Source: JAENVU01 sp963756815
GTDB taxonomy: Bacteria > Actinomycetota > Acidimicrobiia > IMCC26256 > JAENVU01
Direction of reading: 5' to 3'
DNA: 64,000 bases
NCBI GenBank assembly: GCA_963756815.1
Contig: CAVWPR010000038.1
Location: forward strand, 39,568 to 103,567
In this document: positions 26,453 through 35,489 of the stretch, in pieces
Layout: each line of letters begins with the position of its first letter
Position numbering within the stretch: position 1 is the stretch's first letter
Position numbers and translations under genes: made by a program
The notes under the pieces: generated by a model
What the model was told of the DNA's origin: nothing
Seen by the model: the letters and a program-made list of their open reading frames with translations, nothing else
Database searches by the model: none

Positions 26453-26458
26453 TATACT
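26453..26458 (+). promoter_or_regulatory. -10 box (TATACT) upstream of mihF
   Basis: TATACT is close to consensus and lies 62 bases before the mihF ATG in a 128-base gap after pyrF. There is no clear -35 at standard spacing. It would separate mihF-gmk-rpoZ transcription from the pyr operon. The rest of the gap shows no gene. Confidence 0.5.
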
Positions 26459-26520
26459 CAGCGCCGCCCGAAAGCCCACCACGCGCCGCGGCGGTCGCCG
26501 CTCTCCCGGAGGTCTCGTCC

Positions 26521-26841
26521 ATGCCGCTCCCGCCCGCGCTCACGCCCGAGCAGCGCACTGCTGCGCTCGAGAAGGCAGCAGTGGCCCGGCGGGTGCGCGC
26601 GGAGATCAAGGCCCGGTTGAAGCTGAACCGGTTGTCGCTGGCGGACCTGTTCACCCAGAGCGACGGCGACGACATCGTCGCGAAGCTGAAGGTGGTGAGC
26701 GTGCTCGAGTCGCTCCCCGGCGTCGGCAAGGTGCGGGCGCGTCGCATCATGGCGGACCTCGACATCAGCGAGAGTCGGCGACTCCGCGGGTTGGGCGCGA
26801 AGCAGCGGGCCGCGTTGCTCGACGCCTTCGCGGGTCAGTAG
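26521..26841 (+). CDS. mihF: Integration host factor, actinobacterial type (mIHF)
   Basis: Small nucleoid DNA-binding protein specific to actinobacteria; 106 residues. The helix-rich N-terminus (ALTPEQRTAALEKAAVARRV) is followed by EIKARLKLNRLSLADLF, then LKVVSVLESLPGVGKVRARR, the helix-hairpin-helix-like DNA-binding stretch, and IMADLDISESRRLRGLGAKQ. The order mihF-gmk-rpoZ is the standard actinobacterial one. The TAG stop is only 9 bases before the apparent gmk start. Confidence 0.95.
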   Translation: MPLPPALTPEQRTAALEKAAVARRVRAEIKARLKLNRLSLADLFTQSDGDDIVAKLKVVSVLESLPGVGKVRARRIMADLDISESRRLRGLGAKQRAALLDAFAGQ

Positions 26842-26850
26842 GGCGGAGCA

Positions 26851-27426
26851 CTGGGCGTCCTGCTCGTCCTGTCGGGACCCTCGGGTGTCGGCAAGGGCAC
26901 CGTCGGACACGCGCTGCGAGCGCGCGAGCCGAACCTCGTGTGGTCGGTCTCGGCGAATTCGCGCCCGCCGCGCCCCGGCGAGGTCGATGGCGTCGACTAC
27001 CACTTCGTGAGTCGCGAGGAGTTCGAGCGGCTCCGTGACGCGGGTGGCTTTCTCGAGTGGTTCGAGGTCTACGGCCAGCTGAAGGGCACCCCGCGGGCGC
27101 CGGTCGAGCAGGCGCTGGCGGAAGGAAGGGACGTGCTGCTGGAGATCGACGTGCAGGGCGCCCTGGCGGTCAGGGAGCGGTTCCCGCAGGCGCTCCTGGT
27201 GTTCCTGCGGGCGCCCGACGCCGCCGAGCAGGAGGCGCGGCTGAGGGCCAGGGACACCGACGATCCGGACCAGCTCGCCCGGCGACTGGAGACGGCGCGG
27301 GCCGAGGAGGCGCTGGCCGGGCGGTTCGACGCCGTCGTGGTGAACGACGACGTCGATCGGGCGGTGGAGGAGGTCGCTGCTATCCTGGCCGCCCGTCGTA
27401 CGGCACCGCCGTCGACATCCCGCTGA
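26851..27426 (+). CDS. gmk: Guanylate kinase, non-standard start
   Basis: Phosphorylates GMP to GDP. P-loop LSGPSGVGKGTVG; GMP-binding SANSRPPRPGEVDGVDYHFV and FLEWFEVYGQLKGTPRAPV; also LLEIDVQGALAVRERFPQAL and the C-terminal ALAGRFDAVVVNDDVDRAVE. There is no ATG, GTG or TTG between the mihF stop (same frame) and the P-loop; the first GTG, at 26938, would delete the P-loop. The best candidate is CTG 26851, with a purine-rich GGGCGGAG before it, giving 191 residues. An undetected indel is the alternative. The usual motif SATTRPPR is SANSRPPR here. Confidence 0.88.
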   Translation: MGVLLVLSGPSGVGKGTVGHALRAREPNLVWSVSANSRPPRPGEVDGVDYHFVSREEFERLRDAGGFLEWFEVYGQLKGTPRAPVEQALAEGRDVLLEIDVQGALAVRERFPQALLVFLRAPDAAEQEARLRARDTDDPDQLARRLETARAEEALAGRFDAVVVNDDVDRAVEEVAAILAARRTAPPSTSR

Positions 27427-27473
27427 CGCCGTCAGCCGAAGTCGCCCTCCGAAGATCCGGGAGCCCTCTCCAC

Positions 27474-27800
27474 ATGGCCGAACGCCGCGCATCGCTGACC
27501 GAGCCCCGCATCGAGAACCTGCTCGAGCGGGAGAACTCGAAGTTCACGCTGGTGACCCTCGCGTCGCGCCGGGCCCGGGAGATCAACGACTACTACAACC
27601 ACCTCGGTGAGGGTCTGGGCAAGATCGTCCCGCCGCAGGTGACGTCGGTGTCGCGCAAGCCCTTGTCGATCGCGCTCGAGGAGATCGAGGTCGGCAAGAT
27701 CGTCAAGCGCGACCTTCCCACCGAGGAAGAGCTGGCCGCCCTCGCCGAGGCCGAGGCGGCCGCAGCCGCCGACGCGGCTCCGGCCGACGACGCCGGCTGA
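27474..27800 (+). CDS. rpoZ: RNA polymerase omega subunit
   Basis: 108 residues. LTEPRIENLLERENSKFTLV, then ASRRAREINDYYNHLGEGLG, is the omega signature, and KPLSIALEEIEVGKIVKRDL the conserved C-terminal part, followed by a Glu/Ala-rich tail. Omega helps assemble and stabilise RNA polymerase. TATCCT about 95 bases upstream, inside gmk, could be a -10 box, but read-through from mihF is as likely. Seven bases separate it from coaBC. Confidence 0.95.
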   Translation: MAERRASLTEPRIENLLERENSKFTLVTLASRRAREINDYYNHLGEGLGKIVPPQVTSVSRKPLSIALEEIEVGKIVKRDLPTEEELAALAEAEAAAAADAAPADDAG

Positions 27801-27807
27801 GCCCGAG

Positions 27808-29058
27808 GTGGCTGCGGCCGACGTCTGGCGCGGTCGCCGCGTCGTCCTGGGCGTCTCCGGCGGGATCGCGGCCTACAAGGCCGTCGAGCTCTGCCGTCGG
27901 ATGGTGGACGCCGGCGCGCACGTCATGCCGGTGCTCACCGAGGACGCCACCCGCTTCGTCGGTGCGATCACCTTCTCGGCGCTCGCGTCCGAGCCGGCGC
28001 GCACGAAGCTCTTCGACGCCGGCGACGACGTCATCCCGCACACCCGACTCGGCCAGACCGCCGACGTCGTGATCGTCGCGCCGGCGACCGCGCGCATCAT
28101 CGGCAAGTACGCGGGCGGGATCTCCGACGATCTGCTCACCGCCACGCTGCTCGCCACGCGCGCGCCGGTCGTGGTGGCACCCGCCATGCACACCGAGATG
28201 TGGGAGCACCCGGCGGTGCAGGACAACCTCGCGACGCTCACCCGGCGCGGCGTGCACGTCGTGCCGCCCGAGTCCGGTCGGCTCGCGGGCGGCGACGAGG
28301 GCGCGGGACGGCTCGCGGCACCCGAGGCGATCATGGCGGCGGTCGAGGCCGTCCTCGCGCACCAGGGCGACCTCGTCGGCGCACGGGTCCTCGTGACCGC
28401 CGGCGGCACGCGCGAGGCGATCGACCCGGTGCGCTTCATCGGGAACCGCTCCTCCGGGAAGATGGGCCACGCGGTGGCACGCCAGGCGGCGGCACGCGGC
28501 GCGGCCGTGACGCTCGTGACCACGACCCCGGCCGACCTGCCCGCGGGCGTCGACGTGGTGCGGGTCGCCACCGCGCAGGAGATGCACGACGCGGTGCTCG
28601 GCCGCTACGACGCCACCGACGCCGTGGTCATGGCCGCGGCGGTGGCCGACTTCCGGCCCAAGGCCGCGGCGCCCGGCAAGCTGAAGAAGGCCGACGGACC
28701 GCCCGAGATCGTGCTCGAGCCCACGCCCGACATCCTCGCCGAGCTCGGCGCCGCGAAGCGGGGGCAGGTCCTGGTCGGGTTCGCGGCCGAGACCGACGAC
28801 GTCGCCGCGCACGCCGCCGAGAAGCTCGCGCGCAAGGGCGCCGACCTGCTGGTGGCGAACGACGTCTCCCAGCCCGATGCCGGCTTCGAAGTCGACACGA
28901 ACCGGGCGATCCTGCTTGAATCCTCGGGCGCGATCGAGACCACGCCGCTGCTGACGAAGCTCGCGCTGGCCGATCTCATCCTCGACCGAGTCGCCGCCCG
29001 GTTGGGGCGCGCCGCCAGTGTCACGAACCGCCGAGCCACCTCAGAGGAGCAGCGTTGA
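27808..29058 (+). CDS. coaBC: Bifunctional phosphopantothenoylcysteine synthetase/decarboxylase
   Basis: Two steps of coenzyme A synthesis in one protein of 416 residues. N-terminal flavin decarboxylase (CoaC): VVLGVSGGIAAYKAVELCRR, HTRLGQTADVVIVAPATARI, VAPAMHTEMWEHPA and PESGRLAGGDEGAGRL. C-terminal CTP-dependent synthetase (CoaB): VLVTAGGTREAIDPVRFIGN, RSSGKMGHAVARQAAARGA, MAAAVADFRPK, KLKKADGPPEIVLEPTPDIL and GFAAETDD. GTG start, GAGG just upstream. Intact. Its stop overlaps the metK TTG (TTGA). Confidence 0.96.
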   Translation: MAAADVWRGRRVVLGVSGGIAAYKAVELCRRMVDAGAHVMPVLTEDATRFVGAITFSALASEPARTKLFDAGDDVIPHTRLGQTADVVIVAPATARIIGKYAGGISDDLLTATLLATRAPVVVAPAMHTEMWEHPAVQDNLATLTRRGVHVVPPESGRLAGGDEGAGRLAAPEAIMAAVEAVLAHQGDLVGARVLVTAGGTREAIDPVRFIGNRSSGKMGHAVARQAAARGAAVTLVTTTPADLPAGVDVVRVATAQEMHDAVLGRYDATDAVVMAAAVADFRPKAAAPGKLKKADGPPEIVLEPTPDILAELGAAKRGQVLVGFAAETDDVAAHAAEKLARKGADLLVANDVSQPDAGFEVDTNRAILLESSGAIETTPLLTKLALADLILDRVAARLGRAASVTNRRATSEEQR

Positions 29059-30245
29059 GCAGCTACACCTTCACGTCCGAGTCGGTGACCGAGGGTCACC
29101 CGGACAAGATGTGCGACCAGATCTCGGACGCGGTGCTCGACGCCATCTTCGAGGAGGACCCGAACAGCCGGGTCGCCTGCGAGTCGATGGCGACCACCGG
29201 GCTCGTCGTCGTCGCGGGTGAGATCAGCACCCAGGCCTACGTCGACATCCCGCGGGTCGTGCGCGACACCGTCCGCAGCATCGGCTACGACCGCGAGTCG
29301 TACGGCTTCGACGGCAACACGTGCGGCGTCATCACCTCGATCGACGAGCAGAGCCCCGACATCGCGCAGGGCGTCGACAAGGCGGAGGAGCAGCGGGCCG
29401 GTGACACCGACCGGCTGCTCGAGACCGGCGCCGGCGACCAGGGGATGATGTTCGGCTACGCGTGCGACGAGACCGAGGATCTCATGCCGATGCCGATCTG
29501 GCTCGCGCACAAGCTCGCGTACCGGCTGTCGGAGGTCCGCAAGTCGGGGACGCTCCCGTACCTGCGCCCCGACGGAAAGACCCAGGTCACCATCGACTAC
29601 GAGGACGGCCGGCCCAAGCGCCTCTCGACCGTGCTGATCTCGACGCAGCACGCGCCCGGCGTCGACCGTGACTCGATGATCAAGCCCGACCTCATCGAGC
29701 ACGTGATCCGTCCGTTGGTCCCGGAGCAGTTCGCCGACGACGACTTCGAGGTGCACGTCAACCCGACCGGCACGTTCGAGCTCGGTGGTCCCCACGCCGA
29801 CTGCGGGCTCACCGGCCGCAAGATCATCGTCGACACGTACGGCGGCATGGCCCGCCACGGCGGCGGCGCGTTCAGCGGCAAGGACCCCACCAAGGTCGAC
29901 CGGTCGGCCGCCTACGCGGCGCGCCACGCCGCGAAGAACCTCGTCGCGGCCGGCATCGCGAAGCGCTGCGAGGTGCAGGTCGCGTACGCGATCGGCATCG
30001 CCCGCCCGGTGTCGCTGATGGTGGAGACGTTCGGCACCTCCGAGATCGACCCCGAGAAGCTGCCCGCGCTCGTGCAGGAGCACTTCGACCTGCGCCCCGC
30101 GGCGATCATCGAGCGGCTCGACCTGCGCCGTCCGATCTACCGGCGGACCGCCGCCTACGGCCACTTCGGTCGCAACGAGCCGACGTTCTCGTGGGAGGCA
30201 ACGGCATCGGCCGACGCGCTGCGCGCCGCGGCCGCGTCGCTCTAG
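29055..30245 (+). CDS. metK: S-adenosylmethionine synthetase
   Basis: Makes SAM from methionine and ATP. 396 residues. Motifs: FTSESVTEGHPDKMCDQISD, GAGDQGMMFGYACDET (hexapeptide loop), GKTQVTIDYEDG, VNPTGTFELGGPHADCGLTG, RKIIVDTYGG, GGGAFSGKDPTKVDRSAAYA and ARHAAKNLVAAG. I take TTG 29055, preceded by CAGAGGAGC, which gives the standard MSSYTFTSESV start. There is no SAM riboswitch or leader: it is translationally coupled to coaBC. Confidence 0.97.
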   Translation: MSSYTFTSESVTEGHPDKMCDQISDAVLDAIFEEDPNSRVACESMATTGLVVVAGEISTQAYVDIPRVVRDTVRSIGYDRESYGFDGNTCGVITSIDEQSPDIAQGVDKAEEQRAGDTDRLLETGAGDQGMMFGYACDETEDLMPMPIWLAHKLAYRLSEVRKSGTLPYLRPDGKTQVTIDYEDGRPKRLSTVLISTQHAPGVDRDSMIKPDLIEHVIRPLVPEQFADDDFEVHVNPTGTFELGGPHADCGLTGRKIIVDTYGGMARHGGGAFSGKDPTKVDRSAAYAARHAAKNLVAAGIAKRCEVQVAYAIGIARPVSLMVETFGTSEIDPEKLPALVQEHFDLRPAAIIERLDLRRPIYRRTAAYGHFGRNEPTFSWEATASADALRAAAASL

Positions 30246-30255
30246 GCCACCGGCA

Positions 30256-32009
30256 ATCCGAGTCGCGCGGGTCCGCCCGGATCTCACGGCGGTCGCGCGC
30301 GAGTTCGACTACGAGGTCCCCGACGCGTTCGGGGACCTCGTGCGCGTCGGCACCGTGGTGCGGGTCCCGCTCCACGGCCGGCGCGTACGGGGCTGGGTGG
30401 TGGCCGACGACGTCACCCCGGATCCCGACGCGGGCCGGTTGCTGCCGATCGCGAAGGTCGTCGGCGCCGGACCCCCGGCGGAGCTGCTCGACCTCGGTCG
30501 GTGGGCCGCCCACCGGTGGGCGGGGAGCGAGGTGCACCTGTTCCGCGCCGCGACCGCGCCGAACGCGGTGCGGGAGCCGTGGCCGGGCGTCGAGGTCGCT
30601 CCGGGTCCCGGCTTCGCGGTGGCGGCGGTCGCGTGGCCGCCGGCGGCCGATCGGCGCGAGCTCGTCGCCGAGCACGTCGCGCCGTCCGGTTCCACGCTGG
30701 TGCTCGTGCCCGAGGGCGCCCGCCTCGGCGCGTTGATCCGTGATCTCGTCCGGCGGGGCCACCGGGTGCTCGTGCTCCGATCGGGGCTGGAGGCGACGGA
30801 ACGCACACGCGCCTGGGCCGCGGCGCGACGCGGTGCGCGCGGTGGTGGTCGGCGGCCGCACCGCGGTGTGGGCACCCGTGCCCGATCTCGGCGCGGTGGT
30901 GGTGCTCGACGAGGGCGACGAGGCGTTGCAGGAGGAGCGCGTCCCCACGTGGCACGCGCGTGACGTCGCGCTGGAGCGGGCGCGGCGGGCGGGCGCGGCG
31001 GTGACGCTGGTGGCGCCGCTGCCGACGCCCGAGGCGACGGCCTGGACGGACGGGGTCGTGACCCGGCCCGAGCGCCGCGTCGAGCGCAACGGCTGGCCCG
31101 CCGTGGACGTGGTGGACCAGCGGGCCGAGCCGCCCGGCAACGGGCTGCTCAGCGAGGCGCTGGCGCGCGCGCTGCACCGCACCGTCGACGCGGGCGAGCG
31201 CGCGGTGTGCGTCCTCAACCGCAAGGGCCGGGCCAAGCTGCTCACCTGCCTGAGCTGCTCGACGATCGCGACGTGCGAGCGCTGCGACGCCGCGGTGATC
31301 GAGGCCGAGCCGGGCCTCCTCACCTGCCCGCGCTGCGGGACCACTCGCCCCACCATCTGCACGGTGTGCCACCACACGAAGCTGCGCGCGTCGCGACTCG
31401 GCGTGCAACGACTCCGCGACGCGCTCGCTGCGCTCCTGCCGCGCACCGAGATCGCCTGGCTCGACGCCACGGTCACCGAGGTCCCCGACGCCCCGGTGGT
31501 GGTGGGCACCGAGACGGTGCTGCACCGGATCCCGGCGAAGCTGGTCGCGTTCCTCGATCTGGACCAGGAGCTCTTCGCCCAGCGGGTGCGGGCCGGCCAG
31601 CAGGCGGCGGGGCTGCTGGCCCGCGCCGCCCGTCTCGTCGGGGCCCGTGAGCGGGGTGGACGACTGCTGCTCCAGACGCACGCGCCCGAGCACCCGATCG
31701 TGCGCTTCGCCCTCGACGGCGACCCCGCGCCGCTGCTCGCCGTCGAGGTCGAGCGCCGCCGCGTGCTCGGGTTCCCGCCGTTCGGCGCCGTGGCCGAGGT
31801 GAGCGGCGAGCCGGACGCGGTGCGCGCCACGTTGGGCGCGCTGCCGGACACCGTCCGCGTCCTCGGCCCGTCGGCGCGGGGCACCGGGCTCGCCGCGCTC
31901 GACCTCGACCCCCGACCCCGACACGCTCGCCGACGCGCTGGCCGTGGCCGCGCCGATCGGACGGGCCGAGGGCCGCGTGCGGATCGCGGTCGACCCACCC
32001 CGCGTCTGA
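30256..32009 (+). CDS. priA: Primosomal protein N' (PriA), helicase motifs degenerate, two frameshifts
   Basis: Replication-restart factor. N-terminal 3'-end-binding domain: IRVARVRPDLTAVAREFDYE, then VPDAFGDLVRVGTVVRVPLH. Zinc domain: LTCLSCSTIATCERCDAAVI, LTCPRCGTTRPTICTVCHH. C-terminal motifs: VVVGTETVLHR, VAFLDLDQELFAQRVRAGQQ and RRRVLGFPPFGAVAEV. Where E. coli PriA has Walker A and DEEH, this protein has SGSTLVLVPEGARL and VVVLDEGDEAL, so it probably lacks helicase activity, as in other actinobacteria. Extra bases lie near 30833 and 31912 (CCCCC); corrected length is about 583. No normal start codon precedes the conserved N-terminus; AUC 30256 is a placeholder, and the first GTG (30340) is too late. 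Confidence 0.88.
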
Positions 32010-32085
32010 CCCGGCATCTCGAATTGGCTCGCAGCAGTCACGCGTGCCCGCCGATTCTGCGCGTCGGTTCGGCGCGAGCGCGGGA

Positions 32086-32505
32086 TCAGCGGTGGCGACG
32101 GCCACGCGGCGACGCGAGGAACGCGTCGGCGGCGGCGGGCGGTGCGACCGCGAGCCAGGCGTCGACGACGAGCGCGCGCAGCGCGGGCTTGGGCACCCGC
32201 CGGAGCTGGACGAGCACCGCGGCGAAGCCGTCGAAGTGCGGGATCGTGAACACGCCCGGCGTCCCGGCCTGGAGCACGGCTTCCTTGTCGTCGAGGTCGG
32301 CGACCGACACCGCGAGGATGTCGCCCTCGGGCACCGGATCGTCACCGAAGCGCTTGACGTCGGCCTTGCTGAACGGTCGCTCCCAGGCGAACGCCTTCGG
32401 CTTCTTCTCGCCGCCGACGAACCACGTCCGCCGACCGTGCCGCTCGCCGATCGTGACCCCTGGCAGGCCGGCGATGACCCGCTCGACGTCGGTGAAGGTC
32501 GCCAC
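32086..32505 (-). CDS. YjbR/MmcQ-like DNA-binding-fold protein
   Basis: 139 residues. MATFTDVERVIAGLPGVTIG, TWFVGGEKKPKAFAWERPFS, DILAVSVADLDDKEAVLQA and GFAAVLVQLRRVPKPALRAL match the YjbR/CyaY-like superfamily. These proteins are small, of uncertain function, sometimes called DNA-binding. GTG start at 32505 with TACGGT 8 bases before it on the same strand, another leaderless arrangement. It is a single gene facing against its neighbours. Confidence 0.8.
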   Translation of the reverse strand: MATFTDVERVIAGLPGVTIGERHGRRTWFVGGEKKPKAFAWERPFSKADVKRFGDDPVPEGDILAVSVADLDDKEAVLQAGTPGVFTIPHFDGFAAVLVQLRRVPKPALRALVVDAWLAVAPPAAADAFLASPRGRRHR

Positions 32506-32513
32506 GGCCGCCC

Positions 32514-32519
32514 ACCGTA
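32514..32519 (-). promoter_or_regulatory. -10 box (TACGGT) of the YjbR-like gene
   Basis: Reading the minus strand, TACGGT is followed by 8 bases and the GTG at 32505, the spacing expected of a leaderless transcript. Confidence 0.45.
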
Positions 32520-32587
32520 CGCGGCGCCGTCACGACGTTGCCGCCGCCGGACGGCAGCTGCCACGATCCGACCATGAGTGAGCAGTC

Positions 32588-34888
32588 ATGAGCGATGCCG
32601 ACCGCAGCTACCCGGGCTTCACGGGGCGCGTCACCCGCACGTTCGCGGGCTCGGAGGGGTCCTGGCCCGAGCGCCCGCAGGCGCGTGACGGCGCGCCGAA
32701 CATCGTCATCGTGCTGGCCGACGACCTCGGCTACGCCGACCTCGGGCTGCTACGGCAGCGAGATCGACACGCCGAACCTCGACGCGCTGGCGCGCCGCGG
32801 CATCCAGGCGACGAACTTCCACGTCACGCCGATGTGCTCGCCGACGCGCGCCGCGCTGCTCACCGGCTGCGAGCCGCACCGTGCCGGCCTCGGCACCGTC
32901 GCCCACTGCGACCCTGGCTTCCCCGGCTATGCGTCCGAGCTCGCGCCCGACGTGATGACGATGGCCGAGATCCTCCGCGACGAGGCCGGGTACGCCACGA
33001 TGGCGGTGGGGAAGTGGCACCTCGCCAAGGACTCCGACGGCGCCGGAGGCTCGCGCGCGTCGTGGCCCTGCCAGCGGGGCTTCGACCAGTACTACGGCGT
33101 CATCGACGCGTTCACGAACCTGCACCATCCGCACCGTCTGGTGCAGGACAACCACCAGGTCGACGTCGACCGCTACCCCGACGGCTACTACTTCACCGAC
33201 GACATCACCGACCACGCGATCTCCATGATCCGCGCGCAGAAGACCGCCAACCCGGCGCGGCCGTTCCTCTGCTACGTCGCGCACGGTGCCGTGCACGCGC
33301 CGTTGCACGTCCGGCCCGAGGACGCCGCGAAGTACCGGGGGCGCTACGACGCGGGGTGGGACGCGTTGCGCGCCGAGCGATTCGCCCGCCAGCAGGAGCT
33401 GGGGGTGGTGCCGCCGGGGGTGGAGGTCGCGCCCCGGAACACCGAGCGCGATCACGACGTGAAGCCCTGGGACGACCTCTCGCCGGAGGAGCAGCGACTG
33501 TTCGCCCGGCACATGGAGGTCTACGCCGGGATGGTCGATCGCATCGACCAGAACATCGGCCGCATGATCGCCGCGCTCGACGACCTCGGCGAGCTCGACA
33601 ACACCATCTTCGTGTTCACGTCCGACAACGGCGCGTCGCGCGAGGGCGAGGAGTGCGGCACGACCGCCTACTACGTACACCTCCTGCAGGGCGACGACAT
33701 CGACGCCGACCTCGCACGCATCGACGAGATCGGCGGGCCGACCACCACGCCGCACTACCCGCGCGGCTGGGCGATGGCGGGCAACACGCCGTTCCGCCTC
33801 TACAAGATCAACACCCACCAGGGTGGGCACTCGGTGCCGTTCATCGTGTCGTGGCCGGACGGCGTCGACGCCCGCGGCGAGTTCCGCCGCCAGTACCAGC
33901 ACGTGACCGACCTGCTGCCGACGTTCCTCGAGATCGTGGGGGTCGACCGACCCGCGACCCGCAACGGGGTGGAGCTCGCGCCGCTGCAGGGCTGGAGCAT
34001 GACGTCGGTGCTCGCCGACGCCGACGCGCCGAACACGCACCGGGAGCACGTCGTGGAGATGAACGGCCACCGCGGCTACTACCGCGAGGGCTGGCACGCC
34101 GTGACGCTGCACCACGGGCTCACGTCGTTCACCGACGAGAGCGTGGGAGCTCTACGACCTCGATGCCGACCCCACCGAGCTGCACGACCTCGCCGCCGAG
34201 CACCCCGAGAAGCTGGCCGAGCTCACCGAGGCGTGGGAGGCCGCGGCGTGGGAGAACCGGATCTACCCGCTCGACGAGGGTGCGAGCGTCAAGTACGTGG
34301 TGCGGCCCGAGACCGACCAGCAGTACGCGACGCCGGTCCGCATCCCGCGCGGCACACCGACGCTCGAGCGCTGGCGGTCGGTCCAGCTGATCTGGTTCCG
34401 CGGGATTCACCGTGTCGGTGGAGCTGGAGCACCACGCCGGCGCCGAGGGCGTGCTCGTCGCCCACGGCGACCAGGGCTCGGGCTACGTCCTGTACGTGCT
34501 CGACGGCGAGCTCGTGCTCGCGCACAACGACGGGCGCGGGCACATGACCCACGTCGCCGCGGGACCCGTGCCCGACGGTGTGCGCTCGGTCGAGCTCCGG
34601 TTCACCGCGCCCGGCGACCGTCGGTGGGACGTCGCGGTGGTGGTCGACGGCGAGGTCCGGGCCTCGCACCAGGGTCTGCCGATGCTCTTCGGCATCGCGC
34701 CGTTCGAGGGGATCAGCGTCGGCATCGACCCGCGCTCGCCGGTGAGCTGGGACCTGTACCAGCGCTTCGGTCCGTTCCCGTACTCGGGCTCGCTGACCGC
34801 CGTCACCTACGCGCCGGGCGAGCCCGCCCCGGACGCCCCGGTGCACCTCGTCGGCATGCTCCGCGAGCTCGGCGCGAGGTACGAGTGA
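32588..34888 (+). CDS. Type I sulfatase (arylsulfatase) with C-terminal extension, three frameshifts
   Basis: Hydrolyses sulfate esters using a formylglycine made from cysteine. 765 residues after removing extra bases near 32750, 34142 and 34402. N-terminus: PNIVIVLADDLGYADLG (metal Asp pair), CYGSEIDTPNLDALARRGIQ and PMCSPTRAALLTGCEPHRAG with the formylglycine motif CSPTR (Cys near residue 83). Then AVGKWHLAK, VFTSDNGAS and TPFRLYKINTHQGGHSVPFI. The last 160 or so residues (SVELEHHAGAEGVLVAHGDQ, GYVLYVLDGELVLAHND) form a beta-rich add-on found in large actinobacterial arylsulfatases. No signal peptide, so cytosolic action is likely. An ATG at 32575 (MSEQS then stop) overlaps the start; a hidden indel there could extend the protein. 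Confidence 0.9.
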
Positions 34889-34948
34889 CCGGTGGCGTGG
34901 AATGGGTGGGCCCTCGGGCACGTTCCCGCCGGTCATGCGATCGCGACC

Positions 34949-34954
34949 TAGCCT
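34949..34954 (+). promoter_or_regulatory. -10 box (TAGCCT) of the def operon
   Basis: TAGCCT lies 7 bases before the def ATG, same sequence and nearly the same spacing as before the prepilin peptidase gene. Predicted leaderless start of def-fmt-rsmB. Confidence 0.5.
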
Positions 34955-34961
34955 GACGACG

Positions 34962-35489
34962 ATGTCCACGTATCCGGTGCGGGTCTTCGGCGACCCGGTG
35001 CTCAAGCAGAGGGCGAAGGACGTCACCGACATCGACGGGCAGCTGGCGCGATTCGTCGACACCATGGTCGACACGATGTACGAGGCCTCGGGGATCGGCC
35101 TCGCCGCCCCGCAGGTGGGCGTCCAGAAGCGCATGTTCACGTTCGACGTCGGCGAGGGTCCGCAGGTGCTCATCAACCCCGAGGTCGCCGAGGCGACGGG
35201 GGAGTGGGTCTACGAGGAGGGTTGTCTCTCGATCCCGGGGTTCCACTTCGAGATCGTGCGACCGAAGGTCGTCACCATGACCGGCGTCGACCTCGACGGC
35301 AACGAGGTCGTCATCGAGGGCGACGAGCTGCTCGGCCGGGTGTTCCTGCACGAGCTGGACCACCTCGACGGCGTGCTGATGCTCGACCGGCTCGATCCCG
35401 ACGAGCGCAAGCGCGCCCTGCGCGAGCTGCGCGACATCGACCTGCGGGAGGCGGGACTCGAGCGGATCGACGACGTCCGCCGCCTGTGA
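34962..35489 (+). CDS. def: Peptide deformylase
   Basis: Removes the formyl group from new proteins. 175 residues. The three metalloprotease motifs are complete: GIGLAAPQVG, EGCLSIPG with the metal Cys, and FLHELDHLDGVLMLDRL (HExxH-type, read as HELDH). N-terminus VRVFGDPVLKQRAKDVTDID is typical. Stop overlaps the fmt GTG (GTGA). Intact. Confidence 0.96.
   Translation: MSTYPVRVFGDPVLKQRAKDVTDIDGQLARFVDTMVDTMYEASGIGLAAPQVGVQKRMFTFDVGEGPQVLINPEVAEATGEWVYEEGCLSIPGFHFEIVRPKVVTMTGVDLDGNEVVIEGDELLGRVFLHELDHLDGVLMLDRLDPDERKRALRELRDIDLREAGLERIDDVRRL

Noticed and set aside
28990..29055. A SAM riboswitch before metK
   Set aside because: metK is coupled to coaBC by a TTGA overlap; there is no leader in which an aptamer could fit.
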